A stretch of 12,824 nucleotides of DNA from an uncultured Saprospiraceae bacterium (GTDB lineage Bacteria; Bacteroidota; Bacteroidia; Chitinophagales; Saprospiraceae): NCBI GenBank assembly GCA_938039305.1, contig CALHUZ010000502.1, forward strand, positions 1 through 12,824. The letters run 5' to 3'. Positions 1 to 7,172 of this stretch are shown here, one piece after another (the stretch's first letter is position 1; each line of letters starts with the position of its first letter). Both the position numbers and the translations under genes were made by a program. A model generated the notes under the pieces. It searched no databases. It was not told where the DNA came from and saw only the letters and a list, made by a program, of their open reading frames with translations.

Positions 1-384
1 CACTTTGGTTCTGCATTAACCTTTGATATCAAACAGAATAATGTCAGATCTTTTGAGGATAATCAGTTGAGCTATTTTTATGGCATAGCTCAGCAATATA
101 GAACTCGAACTAAAATAACAGAGTATTATAAAAGTGTCGGAGTGAAGTATCTTATACTCGATCTAAGGTTGTCTACGATGGATAATACACCTGAAAAATC
201 ACTGACGAACAAGTTTAATACATTGCGCTTTGGTTTTTTAAAAAGCAATAGTGCTATTAAGTTATTGGCAACTGATCAGAAGATCAATGTACTTCAAGCT
301 GATGGCTCTAAAGTCGCCGAGATGGGTTTGTTTGGCGATGATTATCCTAACTTAGGTTCCTACGCAGTCTTCGAAATATTATAG
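1..384 (+). CDS. C-terminal fragment of a large protein, possibly a GT39-like membrane glycosyltransferase
   Basis: The frame is open from the first base to a TAG at 382-384, so this is the last 127 residues of a gene that begins outside the window. The internal TTG at 67 is not needed as a start. The fragment is soluble-looking and has no membrane segment. It contains a DNQL motif near residues 20-23, then a Tyr-rich helix, then the strand GVKYLILDL at about residues 46-54, and it ends in a short strand, SYAVFEIL. Multipass GT-C/GT39 glycosyltransferases of Bacteroidota often end in a soluble tail of this shape (a DNQ turn followed by a GxKYxIxDL strand). That likeness is from memory of the family, not from an alignment, so the assignment is tentative. 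A hairpin terminator follows seven bases after the stop. Confidence 0.5.
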   Translation, partial: HFGSALTFDIKQNNVRSFEDNQLSYFYGIAQQYRTRTKITEYYKSVGVKYLILDLRLSTMDNTPEKSLTNKFNTLRFGFLKSNSAIKLLATDQKINVLQADGSKVAEMGLFGDDYPNLGSYAVFEIL

Positions 385-390
385 AATTAA

Positions 391-418
391 AAAGAGCCTG
401 CAAAAATGCAAGCTCTTT
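391..418. terminator. Hairpin terminator between convergent genes
   Basis: AAAGAGC-C-TGCA (391-402), an AAAA loop (403-406) and TGCA-A-GCTCTTT (407-418) form an 11-bp stem with one C/A mismatch. A-rich and T-rich arms flank it, so it could stop transcription in both directions: after the glycosyltransferase-like gene on plus and after the small secreted-protein genes on minus. Confidence 0.75.
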
Positions 419-451
419 ATTCGAAATGGTTCTAATCCAGGGTCGGATTGG

Positions 452-778
452 TTACTGAATATCCTTATTTAGGACACTCTTTGGTTCTACCTTTGCCATT
501 GCTTCAGGTTGGGTTTTATTTAGGACACTTGTTTTAAGTGGGGTTTTCTTTAATGACTGAGCTATATAATGTGCATCATCAAAATCCTCGTCAAAGTACT
601 CTGGTATGAGCATGATAACTTGAGCTATTGCGCCAGAAGAGTCAAGTGAGGCTATAGCTGCTTGATCCTCGACAACTACAACGATTCTGTCTTCTTTTAT
701 AGGTTCGCTATTTTGTCCTATTATAAAACCTGAACCTAAAAGACAGGTTGTTAAAATAATTAATTTTGAAATATTCAT
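452..778 (-). CDS. Small exported protein of unknown function
   Basis: A 108-residue protein starting at the ATG at 776-778. I prefer this to the upstream in-frame GTG at 824-826 because the ATG is followed at once by a typical signal peptide: Lys5, a hydrophobic stretch at about residues 6-17, then GFIIGQ, with probable cleavage near residue 21-22. The mature part has a strand-like IVVVVEDQ segment, an acidic stretch (EYFDEDFDDAH) and a C-terminal tail. The tail carries the pentapeptide SVLNK twice, 17 residues apart, matching a 14-base direct DNA repeat (465-478 and 516-529). No known family is recognised. The gene lies 34 bases downstream of the OmpA-like gene on the same strand, so the two are probably co-transcribed. 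Confidence 0.55.
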   Translation of the reverse strand: MNISKLIILTTCLLGSGFIIGQNSEPIKEDRIVVVVEDQAAIASLDSSGAIAQVIMLIPEYFDEDFDDAHYIAQSLKKTPLKTSVLNKTQPEAMAKVEPKSVLNKDIQ

Positions 779-812
779 GGGAATGAATTTTATGATTAAG
801 AAATCAGAAATT

Positions 813-1325
813 TTAATTCGCAGCACTTACGTATTTATAATTTTTAGGTTGATTGTCTATTACGTTTATTAACAGAGTCGTATCAGTGACGCTTCCATAG
901 TCTTCTCTAATAAGAACTTTGATATGGTTGCTCTGAATACCAAATTTTTCAATTAAGGTTTTAACATTATGAGCATTGCTTTGCGCTTGTTCTTGTGATG
1001 TGGAGGTAATTATAATATCACTGTTTGGATGGTTTTCTTTGTAGATGCTGATTAGTCTTATGCTCTCCATAGCTTGAACAGAAAGGTCTGAGGAACTAGG
1101 AGCGAAGGTTATATATCGTTTAGAAACACTGCCAAGCTCATCTGATGTATTGTTTGTTTCATCTTTTGATCTGTCGCTCTGATCACTATGTAAATAAACT
1201 TCGTCATTGTAGGTAATTGATTTCTCTTGTCCAACTATCCCAAAAGAACAAGCCACTTGACTCAGTACAAAAGACGTAGCTATAATTAGAATGTAGTGAG
1301 TCGTAATTTTGGTTGTGCTTGTCAT
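813..1325 (-). CDS. Exported protein with a degenerate OmpA-like C-terminal domain
   Basis: A 170-residue protein with an ATG at 1323-1325. The N-terminus is Lys-containing, followed by a hydrophobic stretch at about residues 11-25 ending SQVAC. Cys26 could be lipidated, but the lipobox is poor (Gln at -3), so ordinary cleavage is also possible. Residues about 30-68 are polar and disordered-looking. Residues about 70-155 follow the beta-alpha-beta-alpha-beta order of OmpA-like peptidoglycan-binding domains: ITFAPSSSDL strand and loop, a helix, a DIIITSTS strand, an NAHNVKTLIEKFGI helix, and a final strand. The usual Gly-His-Thr-Asp turn is replaced by STSQEQ, and the conserved Arg of the NxxLSxxRA helix is missing. 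Peptidoglycan binding is therefore doubtful. It is probably the first gene of a two-gene minus-strand unit. Confidence 0.55.
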   Translation of the reverse strand: MTSTTKITTHYILIIATSFVLSQVACSFGIVGQEKSITYNDEVYLHSDQSDRSKDETNNTSDELGSVSKRYITFAPSSSDLSVQAMESIRLISIYKENHPNSDIIITSTSQEQAQSNAHNVKTLIEKFGIQSNHIKVLIREDYGSVTDTTLLINVIDNQPKNYKYVSAAN

Positions 1326-1512
1326 AACTTCTTCTTTTCAATAAGCGCTCTATATCTACTATAAAGCAACTACTCAAAAAACAGAAAAACAGACAACCAA
1401 ATTACTTGGGGTAAACGAGGATTTTGATCGAAAAAACCCTTAGAAAGTAACTGGATGAAGATGAAATAGGGGTGAGCGGGCTGATTTTTTTCTTTTCGTC
1501 AGTCTATAATGA

Positions 1513-2190
1513 CTACTTGGCCCACAATGATCTTGCTGGGTACAATACTACAAATCGACTATAAACTAAGAACTTGTCTGCCAGCCATTGTCCAGAACGG
1601 AAGGCCAAAAAAGCGAATCCATATGCAGCGACTACATCTATAGTATAGTGTACATGTTGGACAATCAACATCGTGCCTATGACCATACTCATGATCAAAA
1701 GAAGCCATCTCATGTATTTGTGGTCTATCAGAAAGAAAAGAATCGCTACAGAAGCTGTATGTCCGGAAAAAAATAAGTCTTTCAGTAAGACTTTTTCTCC
1801 ATAGGTAGTATGCAGTAGAAACTCATCCTCCAATGGAATTATAGATTCTGGTGGTTCCAACGGAACAAAAAACATCGCTAAGATGCGGAAGATTAATAGG
1901 CAAAAGATGGATAGATTCACCCTGACTATTTTCTCTGGCGTTGTCATGCAGCAGATGAGGCCTACTATAATGGAGCTGTATGTGCATGCAAAGATGATTC
2001 TACTGAGATCTATGGCAGGGATAGAGGCTATAATCGGGTCATAAAGCTGATATCCAACACGCGTTTCATTAAAGGCTAGATAGAATGTAGAGATGTAAAA
2101 AGAACAGAATACTAAGATCAATGATAGCAATATCATGAAAGTAGTCGATCTGTTTTGACCCAGTGATTTGAATGATGCTCTCTTAATCAT
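1513..2190 (-). CDS. PAP2-family membrane phosphatase, sphingomyelin-synthase-like (PAP2_C) type
   Basis: A 225-residue multipass protein with an ATG at 2188-2190 and a TAG at 1513-1515. Hydrophobic segments lie at about residues 18-38, 64-81, 91-109, 144-157, 161-177 and 184-200, giving roughly six membrane spans. The catalytic signature is clear: LFFSGHT at 139-145 and H-x-H-Y-T-I-D at 179-185, the two His and Asp of the PAP2/sphingomyelin synthase catalytic triad. The FVPLEPP turn near 108-114 also fits the PAP2_C branch. Family members hydrolyse or transfer phosphate-linked head groups of lipids or lipid pyrophosphates in the membrane. The substrate cannot be told from the sequence; sphingolipid or phospholipid head-group exchange and undecaprenyl or phosphatidyl phosphatase are all possible. 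The gene is divergent from ffh and is not in an operon with it. Confidence 0.8.
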   Translation of the reverse strand: MIKRASFKSLGQNRSTTFMILLSLILVFCSFYISTFYLAFNETRVGYQLYDPIIASIPAIDLSRIIFACTYSSIIVGLICCMTTPEKIVRVNLSIFCLLIFRILAMFFVPLEPPESIIPLEDEFLLHTTYGEKVLLKDLFFSGHTASVAILFFLIDHKYMRWLLLIMSMVIGTMLIVQHVHYTIDVVAAYGFAFLAFRSGQWLADKFLVYSRFVVLYPARSLWAK

Positions 2191-2198
2191 GGACTTGG

Positions 2199-2214
2199 TT
2201 GACTGTTAAGTCAA
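2199..2214. promoter_or_regulatory. Inverted repeat just upstream of the PAP2 gene start
   Basis: TTGACT-GTTA-AGTCAA is a perfect 6-bp inverted repeat with a 4-base spacer. Its near edge is 8 bases upstream of the PAP2 ATG on the minus strand. It could be an operator or a hairpin that masks the ribosome-binding region. There is no direct evidence of function. Confidence 0.25.
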
Positions 2215-2345
2215 TAACTTTAGGCAACACAATAACGGTACGGAATGCTATTTATGACAATATAATCGACGAATTTACTTTTCTTTTAACTCTATGGAGT
2301 AAATATTGGTGCAGAATTAGTCTACATAAAAGCAGTTGGTATATC

Positions 2346-2353
2346 TATATTTG
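2346..2353 (+). promoter_or_regulatory. Bacteroidota-type -7 element of ffh
   Basis: TATATTTG matches the Bacteroidota -7 consensus TAnnTTTG exactly and ends 20 bases before the ffh ATG, giving a short 5' leader. No good TTTG -33 element is seen at the usual 19-21 base distance, so the promoter is incomplete or weak at -33. Confidence 0.45.
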
Positions 2354-2373
2354 CATGCTAATACCTAAGAGAT

Positions 2374-3723
2374 ATGTTTGATAGTTTAAGTGAGAAGCTC
2401 GATTCGGCCTTTAAGAACCTTAAAGGTGAAGGCAAGTTAACAGAGATTAATATAGCTCAGTCGATCAAAGAGATCCGACGTGCTTTAGTAGGTGCGGATG
2501 TTAACTACAAGATAGCTAAGGAGTTCACCGATAAGATCAAAGAAGAGGCCATGGGTAAGGCCAATGTGCTGAAGTCAGTAAAGCCTGGTGAGCTCATGGT
2601 AAAGATTGTCATGGATGAGATGACGGCACTCATGGGTGGAGAAGCTGTTGGCGTTGATTTGAGTGGTAAGCCTACGGTGATTCTTATAGCAGGACTTCAA
2701 GGGTCAGGAAAGACAACATTTACTGGCAAGTTATCCAAGTTCTTAAAAGAGAAGAAGAAGAAAAAGGTACTGGTAACGGCTTGTGATGTTTATAGACCAG
2801 CGGCGATAGATCAGTTGACTGTCTTAGCTGAGCAAGTAGGAGTGGATATCTATAAGGAAGTCGAGAATAAGGATCCTGTTTCGATATCTCAGAATGCATT
2901 GGTCCATGCGATGGAGCAAAAGTATGATGTTGTGATCATCGATACGGCAGGACGTCTGGCTGTTGATGACGAGATGATGAATGAGATCGAAGCCATCAAA
3001 AACGGTATAGATCCGAATGAGACCTTATTTGTTGTTGATTCGATGACGGGCCAGGATGCTGTAAATACGGCAAAGGTCTTTAATGATCGTATCGATTATA
3101 CAGGCGTCGTGCTTACAAAGTTGGATGGAGACACAAGAGGTGGAGCTGCACTAAGTGTGAAATATACTGTGGGTAAGCCTATCAAGTTTATCAGTACGGG
3201 TGAGAAAATGGATCAGCTCGATATGTTCTATCCAGAACGTATGGCTCAGCGGATACTCGGGATGGGAGATATTATCTCATTCGTTGAAAGAGCACAGGAT
3301 CAATTTGATGAAGTAGAAGCAGCTAAGCTTGAAAAGAAAATAAAGAAGAATAAGTTTGATTTCAATGATTTTCTCAAGCAGATCGATCAAATCAAGAAAA
3401 TGGGAGATCTCAAGAGTCTGATGAATATGATCCCAGGTATGGGTAAGATGACTAAGAATCTTGATATCGACAATAATGCTTTCTCTAAGGTAGAGTCCAT
3501 TATACAATCCATGACACCTGAAGAACGCTCACATCCAGAGTTGCTCAATATGTCGCGTAAGAAGCGCTTGGCGAAGGGTAGTGGTAGAGATATCCACGAA
3601 ATTAACATGTTCATCAAGCAATTCGATCAGATGAAGAAGATGATGCATATGATGAGTAAAGGGAACAACATGCAGAACATGATGGCCAATATGCAGAAGA
3701 TGGGTAAGCCAGGAGGTAGATAA
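2374..3723 (+). CDS. ffh: Signal recognition particle GTPase Ffh (SRP54 homologue)
   Basis: A complete 449-residue Ffh, the usual length for bacteria. It binds 4.5S RNA and the signal sequences of nascent membrane and exported proteins, and docks to FtsY to deliver ribosomes to the Sec translocon. The N domain is a helical bundle at residues 1-95. The GTPase G domain shows the P-loop GLQGSGKT (107-114), DVYRPAA (138-144), DTAGR (190-194) and TKLDG (248-252). The M domain (about 328-435) has the Met-rich finger loop around LMNMIPGMGKM and the RNA-binding helix-turn-helix SRKKRLAKGSG (394-404). It ends in a Met- and Lys-rich tail. The ATG start gives the normal MFDSLSEKL N-terminus. It is transcribed alone between a divergent PAP2 gene and a terminator. 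No 4.5S RNA gene was found nearby. Confidence 0.98.
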   Translation: MFDSLSEKLDSAFKNLKGEGKLTEINIAQSIKEIRRALVGADVNYKIAKEFTDKIKEEAMGKANVLKSVKPGELMVKIVMDEMTALMGGEAVGVDLSGKPTVILIAGLQGSGKTTFTGKLSKFLKEKKKKKVLVTACDVYRPAAIDQLTVLAEQVGVDIYKEVENKDPVSISQNALVHAMEQKYDVVIIDTAGRLAVDDEMMNEIEAIKNGIDPNETLFVVDSMTGQDAVNTAKVFNDRIDYTGVVLTKLDGDTRGGAALSVKYTVGKPIKFISTGEKMDQLDMFYPERMAQRILGMGDIISFVERAQDQFDEVEAAKLEKKIKKNKFDFNDFLKQIDQIKKMGDLKSLMNMIPGMGKMTKNLDIDNNAFSKVESIIQSMTPEERSHPELLNMSRKKRLAKGSGRDIHEINMFIKQFDQMKKMMHMMSKGNNMQNMMANMQKMGKPGGR

Positions 3724-3748
3724 TTAAAGACACATAATATCCTTTTAT

Positions 3749-3782
3749 AAAGATTGATACTTCTCCAGAGGTATCAATCTTT
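3749..3782 (+). terminator. Rho-independent terminator of ffh
   Basis: A perfect 12-bp stem, AAAGATTGATAC (3749-3760) with GTATCAATCTTT (3771-3782), encloses a 10-base loop and is followed by the T-rich GTGTTTT. It begins 25 bases after the ffh stop. Confidence 0.85.
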
Positions 3783-3864
3783 GTGTTTTAAAAGAGTATT
3801 TTTTTTTCTGTAGCTGCAACTTCTCGAATTATCGTAAGTTATTCCTATCAAATGCAGCTACTAC

Positions 3865-4410
3865 TTGGAAAATCTTAGCGATCTCGAAATAATGCGGTTA
3901 GTGCAAGCCGGCCAATCTCACCAATTGGGCCAATTGTACGAACGCCATAAGAAGGGCTTATTTGCTTACTTCTTTAGGTGCTCAAGAGACAGATCTCAGA
4001 GCGAGGACTTAGTACAAGAAGTGTTCATCAAGGTGATTAAATATAAGCAGCAGTTTAAAGGCACTGGAGCATTTAACTACTGGTTGTATAAAATCGCAAG
4101 ACATACTTGGTTAGATACTATCAATAAGAACGATCCGATGCGTCGATCCGTGGAGATTGATAACGAGAAGCTGGAGGGTTCTTTCACTGGTCACTCAGTT
4201 TATATGATGACACAGGATGATAAGAAAGAGAAATTAAAGAAAGCGTTAGAAATGATATCACCAGAGAAGAAAGATGCAATCATACTTAGTCGATATCATG
4301 GGTTTGATTATAAGACAATAGCGGAGATGTCTGATTGCACTGAAAATGCAATAAAGAGTAGGGTGATGAGAGGGATATTAGAAATTAAGAATTTGGTAAA
4401 TAGTAATTGA
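3865..4410 (+). CDS. ECF-type RNA polymerase sigma factor (sigma-70 family)
   Basis: A 181-residue group 4 sigma factor. The start is the TTG at 3865-3867: no in-frame ATG precedes the family-typical N-terminus MENLSDLEIMRLVQAG, and the frame is closed by a TAA at 3835. Region 2 (about residues 24-90) contains LYERHKKGLFAYFFR and EDLVQEVFIKVIK, then the -10-recognising stretch FNYWLYKIARHTWLD. Region 4 (about 122-175) contains SPEKKDAIILSRYHGFDYKTIAE and the recognition helix TENAIKSRVMRG. The stop TGA overlaps the next ATG by one base, so the two products are translationally coupled, as expected for a sigma/anti-sigma pair. The promoter it recognises is unknown; autoregulation is likely by analogy. 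The leader (3783-3864) has a run of nine T at 3799-3808 but no clear TAnnTTTG. Confidence 0.93.
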   Translation: MENLSDLEIMRLVQAGQSHQLGQLYERHKKGLFAYFFRCSRDRSQSEDLVQEVFIKVIKYKQQFKGTGAFNYWLYKIARHTWLDTINKNDPMRRSVEIDNEKLEGSFTGHSVYMMTQDDKKEKLKKALEMISPEKKDAIILSRYHGFDYKTIAEMSDCTENAIKSRVMRGILEIKNLVNSN

Positions 4411-5222
4411 TGATAGATACATTCGATCAGGAGTTGAGTAGTCATATGGACGAGTTGACGGATATACTGGGAAGTAATCTTGACAACAAGGAGAAGCATG
4501 TTCAGCGATTAGCGAGCTATCATGAGAAGCACAAAAGCGAAATATTAGATTCATTTGAAAGTTGGAAAGAACTTCAGATGATCGAAGTCCCTGAACTGCG
4601 TCCGGAAATGGATGTCGCCTTTTATAAAATGCTTAATGAACAAAGTGATGTAAAAACACTGATGTCAGAAAGTAAGGTAGCTGAAAAAAGAGAGAACATA
4701 ATTAACTTATCTACTGTGAAGAAATTAGCAGTGGCTGCAACTTTTATCATGGGTATGGCGATAGGAAATTGGATGGATTTTGGAATAGGTGAAGCTGCAA
4801 CAAATGAGATAGCAATAGTCGAAAATGAGAACGCTTCAGATGTGCGCTTTGCTTCCTTAGAAGAGACTCCATTTGCAACAGATCGTATCAAGGGTATCAA
4901 CGAAGTAAGAGATCAGAATAATCCGAACCTTACAATTATAGAAGCACTCAATAAAGTAATCCTTAGGGATCCTAATGTTAATGTCAGACTCACAGCTATA
5001 GAGACGATGGTTTTGTTTTCTGATATGCCTGAAGCGAGGACTTATTTGATAGAGGCGATTCCATATCAAGAATCATCAATTGTTCAGCTGGAGTTAGCAG
5101 ATGTGATGATCAGCCTCGAAGAAAGTAGGTCTGCAGAAAAATGGAATGAACTTCTGCAGTCTGATCTCTTGGAAAACGATACCAAAGTGCATTTGGAAGA
5201 AAGTCTTAGAACGATTTTATAA
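4410..5222 (+). CDS. Membrane protein with HEAT-like repeats, probable anti-sigma factor
   Basis: A 270-residue protein. The ATG at 4410-4412 shares its A with the sigma factor stop codon; the TTG three bases earlier is an alternative start. Residues 1-100 are hydrophilic, helical and Glu/Lys-rich and would be cytoplasmic. A single hydrophobic stretch at about 104-119 (VKKLAVAATFIMGMAIG) is the likely membrane anchor. The C-terminal part (about 172-265) has HEAT-like helix pairs, with signature runs such as LRDPNVNVRLTAIETM and EAIPYQESSIVQLELADVM. By its position after an ECF sigma gene, its topology and the same arrangement seen in other Bacteroidota, it most likely holds the sigma factor at the membrane and releases it on a periplasmic signal sensed by the HEAT part. 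No classical zinc-binding HxxxCxxC anti-sigma motif is present, so this role is inferred. Confidence 0.75.
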   Translation: MIDTFDQELSSHMDELTDILGSNLDNKEKHVQRLASYHEKHKSEILDSFESWKELQMIEVPELRPEMDVAFYKMLNEQSDVKTLMSESKVAEKRENIINLSTVKKLAVAATFIMGMAIGNWMDFGIGEAATNEIAIVENENASDVRFASLEETPFATDRIKGINEVRDQNNPNLTIIEALNKVILRDPNVNVRLTAIETMVLFSDMPEARTYLIEAIPYQESSIVQLELADVMISLEESRSAEKWNELLQSDLLENDTKVHLEESLRTIL

Positions 5223-5231
5223 AATAATAGA

Positions 5232-6101
5232 ATGATGAAGTATATAGTAATAATCTTAATGCTCTTAATAGGCCCTCAAATAAGTGCCCAAAAACACAAT
5301 GATAAGCAGATTTTAAATTTTAATATTGAAAGGTTTGAAGCTGTACATATTTATAATAAATATGGTTCAGTTTCAGTGAAAGGGAGCGAACGAGACGGTG
5401 CAGTATTTGAAGTTGAGAGAACAGTGCGGGCGAAGAGTAATAAAAAATTAGAAGAGGCTATAAGCAAGATATATTTTGACACTATGGTTTTGGATAATCA
5501 ATTGATAGTGTTTATTAACAACCCATACTACTCTTTAGAAGGTGATTATGATGATCGATTCATGCATTATGAGGGGCTCAATAATGGGAACTGGAATAGA
5601 AGGGAAAGGCAAAGAGCAGATTTTAATTTTGATCTAAATATTACATTGCCTAAGAATACTAATTTGGTCGTTACCACACACGAGGGAACACTTGATGTTG
5701 ATGGTATGTTAGGAGCGCTGGCAGCTTGGAATCATCATGATGATCTTTTACTTAAGAATGTTGCAGATGTTTATTATGCTCATTCTCATCATGGAGATGT
5801 AACTGTAGATATGGTTACTATTCCGAGTACAAATATTGACTTTGACACGCACCATGGAGATATTAAAGTTTCTATGCCAAGTGAGCCATCTGTTCAAGTT
5901 GCTTTTGATAGCCATCATGGCTCATTCTATACTGATTTTGATTGGCGTGAGATGCCTGCTAAATTAGAAAAAAACGAATCTCGATCTAAAAGGAAGGCCA
6001 AATATAAGTTAGGTGATAAGACGGTTGTGTCTATTGGGAAAGGAGGTCATATGTTGAGCTTCAATACTCATCACGGAGACATGTATCTGCTGCAATTATA
6101 A
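5232..6101 (+). CDS. Exported DUF4097-like beta-ladder protein with HHGD motifs
   Basis: A 289-residue protein starting at the first of two adjacent ATG codons (5232 or 5235), nine bases after the HEAT gene. Residues 1-19 form a signal peptide with a probable cut at ISA|Q. The rest is short beta strands separated by Gly turns, as in DUF4097 putative adhesin domains that fold as a beta-helix-like ladder. Turn motifs recur: NHHDD (167-171), SHHGD (185-189), THHGD (206-210), SHHGS (227-231) and THHGD (279-283). DUF4097 proteins usually carry Ser-x-Ser-Gly-Asp at this place; here a His pair replaces it. The protein ends at a strand, MYLLQL. It is probably periplasmic or surface-located and is a paralogue of the next gene. 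Its function is unknown; metal binding by the His pairs is a guess. Confidence 0.75.
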   Translation: MMKYIVIILMLLIGPQISAQKHNDKQILNFNIERFEAVHIYNKYGSVSVKGSERDGAVFEVERTVRAKSNKKLEEAISKIYFDTMVLDNQLIVFINNPYYSLEGDYDDRFMHYEGLNNGNWNRRERQRADFNFDLNITLPKNTNLVVTTHEGTLDVDGMLGALAAWNHHDDLLLKNVADVYYAHSHHGDVTVDMVTIPSTNIDFDTHHGDIKVSMPSEPSVQVAFDSHHGSFYTDFDWREMPAKLEKNESRSKRKAKYKLGDKTVVSIGKGGHMLSFNTHHGDMYLLQL

Positions 6102-6125
6102 AATAAAAACTTAAAATATAGAATT

Positions 6126-6923
6126 ATGAAATCTACTTTTAAATATATACTCCTCTTCATTGTTTTCTCTGTTGCCAATGGTTTGATTGGGCAAGGAAAT
6201 GAAAAGATATCTGTACCGCTCACGAATCCTTCGGAGCCAGGTAAGCTCAAAATATACAATCATAATGGTACGATTGATATTGAAGGGTATAGTGGTAGTA
6301 CAGTAGAGGTTGAGATAATGGCAAAAAAATCTTCAACGAACAATAAACCTTCAAGAAGTGGTTTGAAAAAAATACCAAAGAGAAGTATGGGTGTGACGAT
6401 AACTGAAGAGGATAACTTTGTCAATATTTCTGCATCTAACAATGATCGCAAAGACTATAAGATATTAGTGCCTAAGAACTTTTCACTACAAGTTTCTTCT
6501 CACCATAATGGTCAAGTTAATATAAGTAATGTCATAGGTGCTATGGAAGTTAATTCTCACCATGGTGGCATAGCTTTGGAAAGTATTGGAGGCGCGGTCA
6601 TAGCAGATACTCATCATGGATCGATTAAAGCTTCATTTACGGAAGTGTATGACGATAGTCCCATGGCCTTCACCACTTATCATGGAGATGTAGATATAAC
6701 CTTCCCTTCCGATTTAAGTGCTGATGTCAAGATGAAAAGTGGAAAGGGTGACATATACACAGATTTTGACTTCTCTGCTTCTGAGCCTCGCATTGAAGAA
6801 GCAAAGAACGGGAATCGACGAGAGATTAAAATCGGAGGTTGGACATATGGCGCTATTGGTTCGGGAGGAGCTGACATTATATTCGATACCTATCACGGGG
6901 ATGTCATCATTCGAAAGCTTTAA
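6126..6923 (+). CDS. Exported DUF4097-like beta-ladder protein, paralogue of the upstream gene
   Basis: A 265-residue protein with an ATG at 6126, 24 bases after its paralogue. Signal peptide at residues 1-22 (Lys2, Lys6, a hydrophobic core and a cut near GLIGQ). The fold pattern is the same as in the neighbour: strands with Gly turns and the motifs NHNGT (45-49), SHHNG (125-129), SHHGG (144-148), THHGS (162-166), TYHGD (184-188) and a final TYHGD (255-259) before the terminal IIRKL strand. Both proteins also share a YTDFDF or YTDFDW strand, at 211-216 here. The His pairs are less regular than in the upstream copy, and Tyr-His replaces His-His towards the end. It is the last gene of the sigma operon and is probably a product or effector of that envelope response. 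Confidence 0.75.
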   Translation: MKSTFKYILLFIVFSVANGLIGQGNEKISVPLTNPSEPGKLKIYNHNGTIDIEGYSGSTVEVEIMAKKSSTNNKPSRSGLKKIPKRSMGVTITEEDNFVNISASNNDRKDYKILVPKNFSLQVSSHHNGQVNISNVIGAMEVNSHHGGIALESIGGAVIADTHHGSIKASFTEVYDDSPMAFTTYHGDVDITFPSDLSADVKMKSGKGDIYTDFDFSASEPRIEEAKNGNRREIKIGGWTYGAIGSGGADIIFDTYHGDVIIRKL

Positions 6924-6967
6924 TAGGGTTGGATATATTTATTCGATGAAAAGCTAAAACGCACTTT

Positions 6968-6989
6968 CCATAGGTGCATACGCCTTTGG
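6968..6989 (+). terminator. Possible terminator hairpin after the sigma operon
   Basis: CCATAGGTG (6968-6976), a CATA loop and CGCCTTTGG (6981-6989) make a 9-position stem with one T/T mismatch and one G-U pair, 45 bases after the last stop codon of the operon. There is no clear T tract after it, so termination is uncertain. Confidence 0.35.
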
Positions 6990-7172
6990 TAATACATAAG
7001 AAAAGAATAGGGTTAGGCTAATCTGTCCAACCTTCCGAAAGCAAACTATCCGTTATAGGTTAGTTCTTACATACTTTATTTATAATATATAATTTTTATC
7101 ATATAGGTTAAATATTATATATATAATAAAATTATATAATAAATATTAATATATCTCAACAGATAAGATGGC

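Noticed and set aside
1588..1776. 62-residue plus-strand open frame
   Set aside because: Antisense to the catalytic half of the PAP2 gene, which has clear SGHT and HYTID motifs.
2199..2381. 60-residue plus-strand open frame in front of ffh
   Set aside because: Composition is not protein-like, it overlaps the ffh start and the ffh promoter element lies inside it; better read as intergenic DNA.
6739..6957. 72-residue plus-strand open frame in another phase of the second DUF4097-like gene
   Set aside because: Overlaps the well-supported gene that ends at 6923 with its terminal YHGD motif; no features of its own.
7108..7154. 47-base pure A/T stretch as a replication origin or attachment site
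   Set aside because: No iterons, DnaA-box-like repeats, tRNA end or integrase nearby; it is more simply an AT-rich promoter region.
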